A DNA stretch of 64,000 nucleotides. Source: Pisolithus tinctorius (taxonomy: Eukaryota; Basidiomycota; Agaricomycetes; Boletales; Pisolithaceae). Positions 33,317 through 43,413 of the stretch are shown piece by piece. The DNA lies in assembly GCA_024663395.1 (NCBI GenBank), contig JANFAH010000001.1, forward strand, positions 62,001 to 126,000, in the 5' to 3' direction. The translations under genes and the position numbers were made by a program. The first letter of the stretch is position 1. Every line of letters begins with the position of its first letter. The notes under the pieces are model-generated. The model ran no database searches and was not told the DNA's origin. It worked only from the letters and a program-made list of their open reading frames with translations.

Positions 33317-34987
33317 TTATGTGGGTGGAGTACTATGGTGGAGGTTGGTACAGCCAGGTTTGTGTGGGTAGCATTCATGGAAAGTGGAGACTATATCGGA
33401 AGCATGATCCAGCTCAGTTGCAAGCAACCAAGAGGTTTCTTCATCAGTGTTCTTGTAGCCAGCCCAGTGGACTAGATACAAGAGTTGACAGTGGTGGTGA
33501 CAGCGGTCCACCTTAGAGTCGAGTATCTCTGATACTTCATACTCAAGGTCACCATTGACATCCACTGGCAGAGGTGGAGGTTGTTGTCAGTTTGGGAAGG
33601 GGTTAGCTGCTGCGGCTTCCAGTTGTGAGACATGGAAGACCAGATGTACCGAGCACATAGAGTCAGGGAGCTTAAGCATCAGTAAATCACTTTTGCTGTC
33701 CAGAGCTGTCCAGAGCTGTCCAGCACTAGACAGATTCCCTAGGACTGCCAGCTCACAAAGTGGTTTACTGATGTGGGTGACAGAATGTGTACCTGGCCTG
33801 GCCAAGATGGTGAATGGACCTAAGTACTTTTTGGAGAGTTTTTCCGAAGGGCAAGTGGAGTGAAAGTACTTGGCTTTGATGTAGGCCTGTTCTCTGACCT
33901 TGAACTCAGGTGGAGGTATGCGCTTAGCATCTGCTGGACCCTGGTAGCACTGTTGAGTGGTGGACATTTTGGAGTGGAGGAAATCATGAAGGGTGGAGAG
34001 CTTGACAACATAGTCATGAGCCCTTGGAGAGGTGAAGTCTTGGTCAGGGACCACAGACAGGTTTGGATGGTATCCCTTGTTAGCAAAGAAGGGGGAAACT
34101 CCAGTTGTTGCACTTGGTGCGTTGTTGAAGGTGAACTCCGCTAGGGGTAACAGCTCAGCCCAATTGTCTTGTTGGTAGTTGCAGTAGACACAAAGGTACT
34201 GCTCGAGGGTCTGGTTTGTTCACTCAGTCTGGCCATCGCCTTCTGGGTGGTAACCTGAAGTGAAGTGAAGATGCATATCAAGGGCCTTTCCTAGAGAGTG
34301 GAAGAAGTGTGAGATGAACTCAGGACCTCTGTTGGAGGTGACATTAGCTGGCACTCCATGCTTGGAGAAGACATGGGTTAGGAAGAGTTTAGCAAGTCTG
34401 GTGGAGGTGATGGAGTCGTGGGTGGGGATGAACACCACTTGTTTTGAGAGGCAGTCCACTACCATGAGGATGGCAGAGTAGCCATTGGAGTTGGGGAGGT
34501 GTTTGATGAAATCCATAGAGATGGAGTTCCAAGGTCTCTCTGGGACAGGGAGTTGCTTCAGTAGACCATAAGGGCAGTGTCACGGAGTTTTGCTCTGTCC
34601 ACAGGTGGTGCAAGACCTGACATATTCTTTCATGTCGGAGCAGAGGTTAGGCCATATGTAGTCCCTGTGGACAAGTTCTAAGGTGTGATTCTGCCCGAAA
34701 TGGCCTGCTAGAGGATGGTCATGTTTGAACTGAAGTACTCGAAGGTGGAGGTCATCAATGTCAGGGACAAAGATGGGACCATCAAGGCAGAGTAGCCTGT
34801 CAGAGTCCAGGGACCACCAAGGCTTAGTCAGAGTTGGAAAATGGTTGGTGGAGACAGGGTTGGAGGGTAGGGTGGAGATGATGTCGGAGTGCAAGCACTC
34901 AACATCAAAGACCATGGCGGCATGGAGCACAGGTGCCATGAGGGTGGTGGTCCAGAGGGACAATGTGAGTTGCTCCTGTGTAAACAT
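33317..34987 (-). pseudogene. chromovirus C integrase and chromodomain
   Basis: Zinc domain: HPLAGHFGQ and CTTCGQSK (about 34,720-34,585). A TGA separates it from the core. Core: MDFIKHLPNSNGYS, SNRGPEFISHFF (family SDRG; Asp to Asn), then GDGQTE followed by a TGA where Arg is expected. The C-terminal part has PPEFKVREQAYIKAKYF, with a small duplication (VLGNLSSAGQLWTALDSK) inserted before LKLPDSMCSVHLVFHVSQLE. The chromodomain (33,565-33,317) has LEYEVSEILDSKVDRC, LLYLVHWAGYKNTDEETSWL and ends FHECYPHKPG. The catalytic Asp loss and stops make it inactive. Confidence 0.9.
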
Positions 34988-35007
34988 AGGGTGGAGATTA
35001 TGAGGAT

Positions 35008-37053
35008 TTACCTGTGTGTAGTCCCTATCCCCCCCTTTTGGGTAGACATCCCAATGTCACATAAGTGCATTGGGCTTGGCCCCAAGGCAGCCAGGTTGGA
35101 AGCAGATGGAAAGGTTAAACTGGGAAAGGTACTTTGACGAGTGAGGACCTTAGAGGTGGAGAAATACTCAAGGTTTTTGTGGTCTGTCACCACATCGACA
35201 GGTAAGGTGGAACCTTCTAGGTAATGCTGCCAATGGTGGAAAGCCTTGAACATAGCCAACAGCTCCTTGTCATGGGTATCGTAGTTGAGTTCTGGCGCAG
35301 TCATGGTGCAGGAGTAGAAAGTGACTGGGTGGAGTTCACTGTCGGAGCAGGTGATCAACAAAATGCCAGCAATGGCATAGTCGGAGGCGTCAGTTTCAAC
35401 TATAAGTGGAGTGTCAGGGACCCAGTGAGTGAGAATAGGAGCAGAGCTGAAGGCATCCTTCAGGCAGAGGAAAGCGGAGCGGCACTCCTCAGAAAAGTTC
35501 CAAGGAGCACCCTTTTGCATGAGGTGAGTGAGTGGAATGATGATGTTGGAGTAGTTATTAATGAATTGTCTGTAGAAGTTTGTGAAGCCGAGGAAAGACT
35601 GGATGTCTTGCACCTTCCGCAGCTCAGGCCAGTCATGGACTGCCTGAACCTTCTCAGTGGACATGGTAAGACTGGAGGGAGAAAGGACATAACCAAGGTA
35701 CTCAATGGAGTCAGAGTGAAACTCGCACTTCTCTGGCTTGGCATAAAGACCATGCTTTTGAAGGTGGCAGAGTACCTCTTTTACATGTTCACAGTGTGAC
35801 TCCATGTCCTGCAAATAAATTAAGATGTCATCGAGGTATACCATGATGCAGACATCGAGCATGTCTGCAAAGATGCTATTAACAAATCACTGGAAGGCCA
35901 CAGGCACATTAGTCAGACCAAATGGCATTACCCGCCACTTGTAAGAACCATAATGAGTGTGGAATGCCATTTTCCATTCATCTCCGTCTGCAATGTGGAC
36001 CAGATGATAGGCATGGCAGAGGTCGATCTGGGTATAGACTTTAGTGCAGCTTGGAGAGTTGAGTAGGTCGGAGATGAGCAGCAGCAGATAGCGATCTTTT
36101 TTCATGATTTTGTTCAGTCCTCGATAGTCTATGCAGAGGCAGAGTGAACTGTCCTTCTTCTTTATGAAGAGGACAGGGGCACTGTGAGTGGAGGTGGACT
36201 GTTTGATGAAACCATAGCCAAGATGCTCGTCAATGAAGGTGCAGAGAGCTTCAAGCTCTGGCAGAGAAAGAGAGTAGATTGTACCAATGGGCAGAGAAGC
36301 TCCTTCCTTGAGATTGATCTTGAGATCGAATGAGCAGTGTGGCAGAAGTTCTGCAGCCTTGTCTTTACTAAAGATGTTGGCAAACTCATGATACTCAGGA
36401 GGGACTGAAGAGAGGTCAGGAGGTGGAGAAGAGGCAGAGGATGCATGAAGCTTCACATCATCAGTGGAGAGCTGCAAGCAGAACTGTCTAGAGCCAGGGA
36501 GAGCACAAGCTCTGACATACACAGCAGTGTTGATGAGTGAGATGAGCAGAGTGGAGCGCAGTGAGTCTGTCGGAGGTGCAGTTGGAGCTGCAAACGGAGT
36601 GGAGGGTGTCGGATCTGGAGTGGAGGTTGCAGTGGAAGATGATGAAGGTGCCTGGGGTGTCAGCATTCCCTGTAATGATGGTTTGAATGATATACTGCCC
36701 AGTACCCAGTCAATCAACAGATTGAAGCAGGTGAGCCAGTTGTGTCCCAATACCAGTGAACACAAAGAATACAATGGAGTAACATAAAATGAAGTGGAGT
36801 TGACATCACCAGAAGGAAAGCAGAGGGAAAGATCTACTTCTTGGGAAATGACAGCATTTGTACTACCATCAAACAAGTGGAGCAGAATTGGCGGAGAAAT
36901 GGAGGAAACAGGAATGGCATATTTTTTGATTATAGACGGATCTATGAAACAATGAGAAGAGCTGGAATCGATCAATGCAGAAACAGCATCAACAGAATAA
37001 TCCAGAAGAGTTACAGATGGAAGTAAAGAATTGGGACTAGAAAGAGCAGACAC
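35008..37053 (-). pseudogene. chromovirus C protease, reverse transcriptase and RNase H
   Basis: Protease at about 36,990-36,700: ALIDSSSSHCFID, where the family has DSGSS, so the Gly next to the catalytic Asp is changed. RT: LFIKKKDSSLCLCIDYRGLN, YTQIDLCHAYHLVHIADGDE, FGLTNVPVAFQ, then TGA at 35,889-35,887 where relatives have Arg (FQRFVN), then the intact VYLDDILIY box (about 35,840). RNase H: LIVETDASDYAIAGIL (intact TDAS), YDTHDKELLAMFKAFHHWQH, VVTDHKNLEYF, then a frameshift near 35,130. Relatively few defects for its length. Confidence 0.95.
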
Positions 37054-37130
37054 ATTGAGTCAGATGTCTGGTTGCACACAGTTGGGATCAATGCTTCCTC
37101 CAGGCTGTGTGAGCTCCCTGGAGGAGTGGA

Positions 37131-38399
37131 CTAATTTTTTGGTTCTGCCTTCTCCAAAGGCGGAGGAGGTGGAGACCCAGCCATAGCTGCATGGGCTTTG
37201 GCTGCATGGGAGGTGGACTTGGGACAGTCCTTGGTGGAGTGGCCAGCCTTGCCACAGAAGAGGCAGAGGTTGTTCTTCATCCTGCACTGGCACTCAGTGG
37301 AGGTGAGTTTGCCATCCTTGCCCAGAAGATGGGCAATATTGGACTTGGGCAGATCTTTCTGTTTGCCCTTGCCCTTGGCATCAGACTTTGGAGTGGAGGT
37401 GGAGGACAATGATTTGGGTTTACTGTCAGAGCTGGAAGACTGCAACTTGTCAGAGGCAGACTTGGTGGTGCATGAGATCTCTGCTTTGCGCTCCCAGTAG
37501 TGCGCATCGATGGTCCGAGCGAGTTTGCAGAGTTGAGCAAGGGTAGAAGGTTTACCGACTCGAGTGATCTTGTCTTTGATGCAGTCTGGAAGTCCACCAT
37601 AGAAGCAGTGGCAGAGTGCACCGACACCATAGTCCTTGACTTGTGAAGCCCAGCGATTGAACTCCACGACGTATTTGGTAGTTTGAGAGCCATCCTTCAT
37701 AGTGAGGTTCTTGAGTTGTTGGATGGCATCTTCTATGGCATTATGCAGACCGAAATTAGTTGTGAGTTCTTGTAAGAACTCATGGTAGTCGTCCATCCAG
37801 AGCAGGCGGTCATAGTTGTCGGGGTTTAGCAGGCCTGGCTCAAACCAAGCCAGGGCCATACCCTTAAGATAAGACTGAGTGAAGGTAACCTTTTCTCTGT
37901 TGGAGCGGAATGTGTGAGGGTGGTCTTGGAAGTTCAGCTTGCATTGAATGAGGAACTCATGGAGTTTCTTAGGGTCAGAGCCATTGAAGGTGTCAGGCTC
38001 GCAGACCTTGGTTTTCAGAGCAGAGTCCCCAGTGCGCGAACTAGACCATGCAAGTGCATGGACAGCTCTAGCAAGAGCTATGAGGGGATCCTCTGGTGGC
38101 TCAGCCGGGTCTTTGGGGACATCCCCATCACCACTGTCCCTGCCATTGGGATCACCATCAGGATAATCAGGGTCAGGGTTGGGTCCATTATCTCGATTAC
38201 AAGGAGATGGAGTATGGAAGGTTGTTGGGTGGAGGTCGGAGCGACCAGCCTGTGAAGCACTTTTGCCTTCAGCATGAGAGTGGCATCGAGCAGAGAATGA
38301 TTGGAACTGTTTGACAATGGAAGGGAGTCAACGTGGATTGGCTAGTGCAGCAGCGAGGTTCTCAGTGACCTCTCTCTGGGATTGAGCTTGAGTTCTCAT
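37131..38399 (-). pseudogene. chromovirus C Gag
   Basis: ATG at 38,399 (MRTQAQSQREVTENLAAALA). A TGA follows NPR in the first 25 codons, then a frame with DPDYPDGDPNGRDSGDGD, KLHEFLIQCKLNFQDH, and an open part from 37,859: MALAWFEPGLL, LTTNFGLHNAIEDAIQQLKN, YVVEFNRWASQV, the Ty3-type Gag core. CCHC knuckle CLFCGKAGHSTKDC lies near 37,265-37,220. It ends at 37,131; pol follows in another frame, so a frameshift or separate initiation would be needed. Confidence 0.85.
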
Positions 38400-38447
38400 A
38401 ACAGTGTAAGTTTTTTGGAAGACAGAAAATGAGATTGTACAAGTGTG

Positions 38448-38458
38448 AGTATGAATAT
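38448..38458 (-). promoter_or_regulatory. probable self-priming site of chromovirus C
   Basis: Two bases after the 5' LTR end, the minus strand reads ATATTCATACT. It is the exact reverse complement of AGTATGAATAT at 38,757-38,747 on the same strand inside the LTR, placed about 33 bases after a TATA box, where the transcript should start. Tf1 of fission yeast and related sushi elements prime this way, with the first 11 RNA bases folding back on the primer site. No tRNA-type TGG start is present here. Confidence 0.7.
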
Positions 38459-38746
38459 ACTGTCAAGTCTGGGCCCACTCCGACCAACACTGACACTATA
38501 CAAGGTCTAGAGAGTGGTTCAGAAGCAAGTTTGACACACAGGAACAGAACTCCGACTAGCGGAGTGGTGGCAGGAACAAAGTCCACTGAGGCAAAGGCAG
38601 AGTGGAGTGAGGGTGTTGGGTTTAGCTCGTGCACTACCCCCTTGCATGATCTCAGTCCTTGTATTTCAGAGGGAGAGTACAGATGGAGAGTCAGAGATAA
38701 CTCCGACAGGCAGAAGTCAGAGACAGAAGGAGTAGGAACTAAGTTG

Positions 38747-38790
38747 ATATTCATACTGAAGAACAGTGGAGTATGATACATGCATTTATA
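38747..38790 (-). promoter_or_regulatory. TATA box and predicted transcript start in the chromovirus C 5' LTR
   Basis: TATAAATG (38,790-38,783, minus) is followed 33 bases later by AGTATGAATAT. The same pair occurs in the solo LTR at 58,905 (TATAAAAG at 59,281-59,288 and AGTACGAATAT at 59,314-59,324). The chromovirus B LTR has TATATAAAC followed by CTTCAGTCTGAAATCAAC. Confidence 0.65.
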
Positions 38791-39335
38791 CTGTTACAGA
38801 GGTACAGTAACTGGAATTGGAACTGACATATGGAGACCCAGAAATTTTCAAGTAAAAACTTCCTAGATGACAAATGAAGGGTAGATGGAGGACATACAAA
38901 TGGGTAACATAGATCATCCAGAAAAGGAAACAGTCCAGGCACTGGACCATGGGGTGCACATGCTGCAGAGTACCTGACTGCATGCTGTCAGGGAGAAGTC
39001 TGAAGGTAGTCACATGACCACTCAGAGAACAGTCTGCCTGGTCTAGTAGGAGAGCAACACAAGTCTGACAGTAGTCAGAGTGGAGATGGTTTGCAACCAA
39101 CAGAAGTTGGGCAGAGTTGGTGCAGAGTGAGTGAATGACTGGTGGAAGAGGGTGCAGAGTGAGTAAAGACTTAGAGCCAGTTTGGAAACTGGTGTAGAGC
39201 ATTGCCAAGCATTACCGACACATGTTGGCTCACTAGAGTCCAACGGCACATGCCGAATTTTAGTCGGAGCCATAATCTGTGCCAGGCTGCTGACAGTGAT
39301 AATCAATCAGCATATACTACAGTATGTAACCCTAC

Positions 39336-40736
39336 ATGCACCCTCTCAACCTAGAACAATGCTGTCATCTGGTAAAGTATATTGCATTGGTCCTCAGCAT
39401 TGTTCTCTGTGCAGTCACACATCTCCTCGAATCGGATCTTGGGCAAGAACCTCAGCCCTACCACACTTCCCGCCTGTCTGGCGAAGACTGGGTGCTGGAA
39501 CTGATTGCGGGTCACCCAGAACGCATTCGTTGCAAACTTGGGATGCATGTGGAGGTTTTCCAGCAGCTTATCGTCGCTTTGCGGCAGCTTGGACTCAAGA
39601 ACTCAAGGTTCGTTTCTCTCAAGGAACAACTCGCGATATTCCTGTATACATGCATCACTGGCCTGCCATTCAGGCATGTAGGGGAGCGCTTTCAACAATC
39701 AAATGATACAATTTCATGGTATGTATTTAACACTCCTCCGATGTAACTACTGCATGGAATTTCCAGTTATTTCCATATGATACTCACCACACTTGCAACA
39801 CAACCTTTTTATATGGACTACGTTTGATTTCCAGCTGGCAATACTGTTCCTTTGAAGATCCAAAACAACCCAAAATTCTGGCCATACTTCCGCAATGCTA
39901 TCGGCGCCATCGACGGAAGCCATATACATGCATCTCCCCCCACCTATGTACGTTCGAACTACCAGAACTGCAAGGGATACATTCCCCAAAACTGTCTCTT
40001 CGCATGTGATTTTGACCTACAGTTTATATACTCTCTTACGGGCTGGGACGGCAGCGCAGCAGACGCCCGTGTATATGAATATGCGACCACACATGACTTG
40101 AGGATTCCTGAAGGAAAGTTTTTGCTTGCAGATGCCGGATTTCCTGCAGAGTGAAGGTTGCTTGTTCCATACTGTGGTGTACGCTACCATTTAGCTGAAT
40201 GGGGCCGTGCTAGCATAAGTAAGTAATCACACCTATGATCCCCTGACCATCCTACTGATGAAAACTGCAGGCCTGCGAACAAGCAAGAACTGTTTAACTT
40301 GTGGCATGTGTTGGCTCGCAACGTTATCGAACGTATTTTTGGAGTCATAAAGTGTCGTTTTCGTATCCTTTCACTAGTTCCACCATTCAATCTCCGGACG
40401 CAAGCGCAGCTGCCAGCAGCACTTTGCACCCTTCATAATTTCATCCGCATCCACGATCCATTCGAAGGCAAACTTCCAGAAGACTTTGGTGCTCCGTTTG
40501 ATGCAGGTGTGCAGGGTGGTGATGGGTTGGAAGGGCCCAGTGTACTGGAAGGCAATGGAGAACATCCAGAGGCGTGCATATTGCACGATCAAATTGCAGA
40601 GGCAATGTGGATCGATTACCAGGCTATCCTGAGGGAGAGAGAGGGAGCGGGACACATGGAGCTCCTTGAAGATGAGTCTGACATGGATGTGGATGGCACT
40701 GAGGACGAGTATAGTGGCGGGGAGGAATATACCTAG
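39336..40736 (+). pseudogene. Harbinger transposase (DDE nuclease), three exons, two stops
   Basis: Exon 1 (39,336-39,718) has YHTSRLSGEDWVLELIAGHP, then LKEQLAIFLYTCITGLPFRH and ERFQQSNDTIS. Exon 2 (39,767-40,222) has NPKFWPYFRNAIGAIDGSHI (first Asp), QNCLFACDFDLQFIYSLTGW, GSAADARVYEYA (second Asp) and GKFLLADAGF. Exon 3 (from 40,271) has ARNVIERIFGVIKCRFRIL (third acidic residue) and ALCTLHNFIRIHD, then an acidic tail. Introns have GT-AG ends of about 48 bases. TGA at 39,825-39,827 and at 40,152-40,154 interrupt exon 2, both explainable as CGA to TGA. It excises and integrates the element together with the Myb partner. Confidence 0.9.
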
Positions 40737-40884
40737 GAAATACTGCCCCTCCATGTACATTTTTTAATGTGAAGATTTTATTCCAGTGATCGTTCTCGAA
40801 AAGTCATCCGAAACAACATGAATTACAACAACAAATGAAAGAAATACATGGCAGTATGGAAAGTATATGCAACTACATTGTAAT

Positions 40885-42301
40885 TCAAAGCAGTCCCCCC
40901 TGATCAACACCACCTTCCCGCAGATGACCAGCGATAGATCGTTGATACTCTTGGTTGGCGACAGCTTGACGAAGAGTGGGATTTGTGATGGATGCATACA
41001 TCATTGCCTTCTTCTCATCTACAGTAACAGTGTGCACCATAAATGCACCTACCTCAACCGGCAGTGAGGAGTCCTCAGTGGACAGAAGGGTCAACGCCTT
41101 GGAGAGGTAGTCAACAGTATCAGTGGTGGTGGCTCCATGCTGGATGGTGGGGGCAGGGGCAGGGGCAGGGGCAGGGGCAGGTGAGGCAGCACTCGCATTT
41201 GTGCTGTCATGGTATATCAAACTGAGGAGATCGGTCATGTGATTGACAGCGCCAGTCAGACCAAACACTGTGGTTCCAGCTGAGAGTTTGGGTGGAACTG
41301 GCTGTTGATTCCTAGGAGGACCAAAGGACTGCACAGACGACCGACCAGACCCATGAGATGGTTTACACGATGGGGGCGGGGTAGAAGTGTATGAAGTTGG
41401 ATAGGGCCCAGAAGAAAAGGTGCGTCTCTCCTTACCAGTCCTACTGACGCTCCCCGAAGATGTGCCTGGTCCCTTCATTGGGAAGGGAGGGTATGCTGAG
41501 ATGCTGGCCAATGGTGTGCCCACCCCCTGAGTCGGGACCACAATGGATACTGAGACGCTGGGTGATGCAGATGGCATCGGTGGATCAGGGTGCGAAGGGT
41601 TGGGAAAACATGTGGGAAATTCAGCCGTGAAGTTGATATACAGGGGATCGGGAGCTGGGTTCATGTCGCCAATATTACTGTTGGAAGGCTCGTCGAAGTT
41701 ATGTGGCCACATTTCTTGATCTTCGTCCTCGAGCCAATTTGTGGGCCAGTTGGATGAGGGAGCCTCCGATGGTGCATACGCATTAGCACCTTGTGCCCCT
41801 CCTGATGGGGTAATCTGTGCCATCTTTGTGTAAAATGGCCATCCCACATTTTTATAGGGCAGGATACGTCATCCGCTCTGATGTTCATGTTAGATGTATT
41901 GATATTGCTCGATGATAGGGGACAATGTACATTGGTTGCGACATAGCTATTCCACACATTCTCTTCAGCTGGTGTGACGATATTGGCACCAAAATGTTCA
42001 TCCCATGAGCCAGACCCAGAGCATTGAATGAAGCCTTTGATGGAATTATAGATCCCTTTCAGCTAATAACAATATCAGTCAAGGCTACCAGTGTGAGGAT
42101 GCCACTTACCCATCGCCATTTATTTTGAACCTGCTGAGCAGTTCTTGTGGGGGGTGAGTTAGGTGGAGTGACCGCAGCAGTGGCACTAGAAAATACACTG
42201 GATTTGAAGTTGCCTGTATCGCCTTGTTCCGACCAGTGTTCGATGAGGTAGTCAAGGAGAGCGTGAGTCTCTGGATCGGTCCACTTATGACTACTCATCA
42301 T
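40885..42301 (-). CDS. Harbinger Myb/SANT-like DNA-binding protein
   Basis: Exon 1 (from ATG at 42,301, possibly with a further upstream exon) has SSHKWTDPETHALLDYLIEH and TAQQVQNKWRW. Intron 42,063-42,109 (47 bases, GTAAGT...TTAG) joins KWRW to LKGIYNSIKGF in frame. GSWDEHFGANIVTP and EENVWNSYV follow, the Myb/SANT-like domain found next to Harbinger transposases. A second probable intron (about 41,870-41,824) joins RADD to MAQITPSGG. The long C-terminal part is Pro/Ser-rich with a Pro-Ala run and ends EGGVDQGGLL. No stop seen. In this family the Myb partner binds the element ends and helps bring the transposase into the nucleus. Confidence 0.8.
41147..41180 (+). repeat. GGGGCA hexanucleotide run
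   Basis: About five tandem copies of GGGGCA, which encode the Pro-Ala run (APAPAPAPAPAP) of the Myb-like protein on the minus strand. Likely length-variable. Confidence 0.85.
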
Positions 42302-42562
42302 TTCTGACTCCTGATCTGATTCTAAAAGGACAAGGAGTCCAGTGACGTGTATGATGCAAAGCGTAGCAGAAGTGATACAAGCAATAACGGGTTTGAGGTC
42401 ATCATATCGATGAGCGATCATCGTTGTATAGTTGGAAGGAAGGTTAAAACTCTGCCTCATAGTTCATGGAGCATCCCGGGCATGTTAACTGACACATGTG
42501 TCGGCAATGGGTTGTACACCAGTTTCCGAACTGGCTCTTAGAGTGAACACACAGTTATGACA

Positions 42563-42746
42563 TCAAGCTGCACTGGGCTTGTTCAGCCACCTTTTGTCTT
42601 TTCCTTTCCTTTGACTTGGCCTTCATCACTTCTTCCTCATCATTGGTATCATTTCTGATGGCATCATCTGGTACCTGGGTCCAGTCAACAATGACCTGGC
42701 CTTCATTGTTGTTGTCAGTCATGCTGATTGGCCTTGATTTGGACAT
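42563..42746 (-). pseudogene. antisense gene of chromovirus B, 5' part
   Basis: ATG at 42,746 (minus) gives MSKSRPISMTDNNNEGQVIV, then DEEEVMKAKSKERKRQKVAE. It is cut at 42,563 by chromovirus C and continues at 31,007 across the TCAAG duplication. Acidic then Lys/Arg-rich, it resembles the N-terminus of the chromovirus C gene (both have a VVDE/IVDW stretch before NDT/NDS). The start is about 139 bases inside the 3' LTR of B. Confidence 0.6.
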
Positions 42747-42884
42747 GATGAATAGGATGTGAAAGAAAGATGCAAAGGGCTTAGTGGGCTACAAGTATCA
42801 ATTTTTTGAACTCAGCCAAAGTTTCAGACTCAGTCTACCACTCTTGCAGGGGTCTCATGGGTTCAACACCTAAGAGGGGGATAC

Positions 42885-43408
42885 TGTCATAGTCATGTCT
42901 TGACCCTGGCCAGACTCAGCCTCACACTCGCTCAGTCCAGCCTTGGCCTCACCAATTGCTTATCCCCAGATGTCCTAGCATGGTGAACACTGCTTTGCAG
43001 TGCATGCCACTTTGGTTAAGCCCTGCCCAGTCTTGTCCCCAGTCTGCCCTGTCCCAGTCTCTGTTACCTTAGTCATACATTACTAATCTTGTCTTACCAA
43101 TCGTCTTAGCAATCTTTGTGAGACCAGCATTACCAGTCTCTGTACTATAGTTGTCTCTAGTATATAAACTTGTAGATACTTGGCCTGTACTCTTCAGTCT
43201 GAAATCAACAAAGTTACTCTGATAATCCTGTCTCAGCCTCAGACTCAGACTGAGACCCACACAAGGGAATAGTGCTGTAATCTCAGTCACTAAGTCCAAT
43301 CAGTCCACCCCTCTGTATCTTTGACCTTCCTCCTGATCCAGACCCCTTGGCCTCATGCCCACCTTGGTCTCTGGTCTGGACTCAACCCGGAACAACCCAA
43401 ACTTGACA
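42885..43408 (+). repeat. chromovirus B 3' LTR (524 bp)
   Basis: Starts TGTCATAGTCATG right after the purine tract TAAGAGGGGGATAC (42,871-42,884) and ends CAAACTTGACA. The TGTCA...TGACA ends match those of the chromovirus C LTR. TATATAAAC near 43,159 is followed by CTTCAGTCTGAAATC. To its right the chromodomain of chromovirus D begins, so B inserted there. The 5' LTR of B is not in the window. Confidence 0.85.
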
Positions 43409-43413
43409 GGAGA

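Larger units (their letters stand above)
39174..42537 (+). mobile_element. PIF/Harbinger transposon with both genes
   Basis: Inverted ends GAGCCAGTTTGGAAACTGG and its inverse (GAGCCAGTTCGGAAACTGG from the right). Target duplication TTA at 39,171-39,173 and 42,538-42,540, diagnostic of PIF/Harbinger. It carries a transposase (plus) and a Myb/SANT-like protein (minus), convergent with about 150 bases between their stops. It is rich in CpG (17 in 39,181-39,660, by eye count), unlike nearly everything around it, so it is young. At 3,364 bases it is probably full length. Confidence 0.95.
31008..42562 (-). mobile_element. chromovirus C, complete element with both LTRs
   Basis: Both LTRs have ends TGTCAAGTC... 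and ...GTTATGACA (plus strand). They are 735 bases each once the Harbinger insertion and its TTA duplication are removed from the right one. The element is flanked by a perfect 5-bp duplication TCAAG (31,003-31,007 and 42,563-42,567). Order on the minus strand: 5' LTR, self-priming site, gag, protease, RT, RNase H, integrase, chromodomain, then the antisense gene, purine tract and 3' LTR. It sits inside the antisense gene of chromovirus B. The LTRs differ mostly at CpG-type sites. Confidence 0.95.
38461..42562 (-). repeat. chromovirus C 5' LTR, split by a Harbinger element
   Basis: The LTR consists of 38,461-39,173 and 42,541-42,562. The Harbinger element and one copy of TTA lie between. Together the parts are 735 bases, exactly the length of the other LTR. 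Confidence 0.95.

Noticed and set aside
35224..35799. 191-codon plus-strand ORF
   Set aside because: Complement of the RNase H/RT of chromovirus C; no independent support.
39182..39706. 174-codon ORF overlapping the Harbinger transposase start
   Set aside because: A different frame of the same DNA; the frame from 39,336 carries the family motifs.
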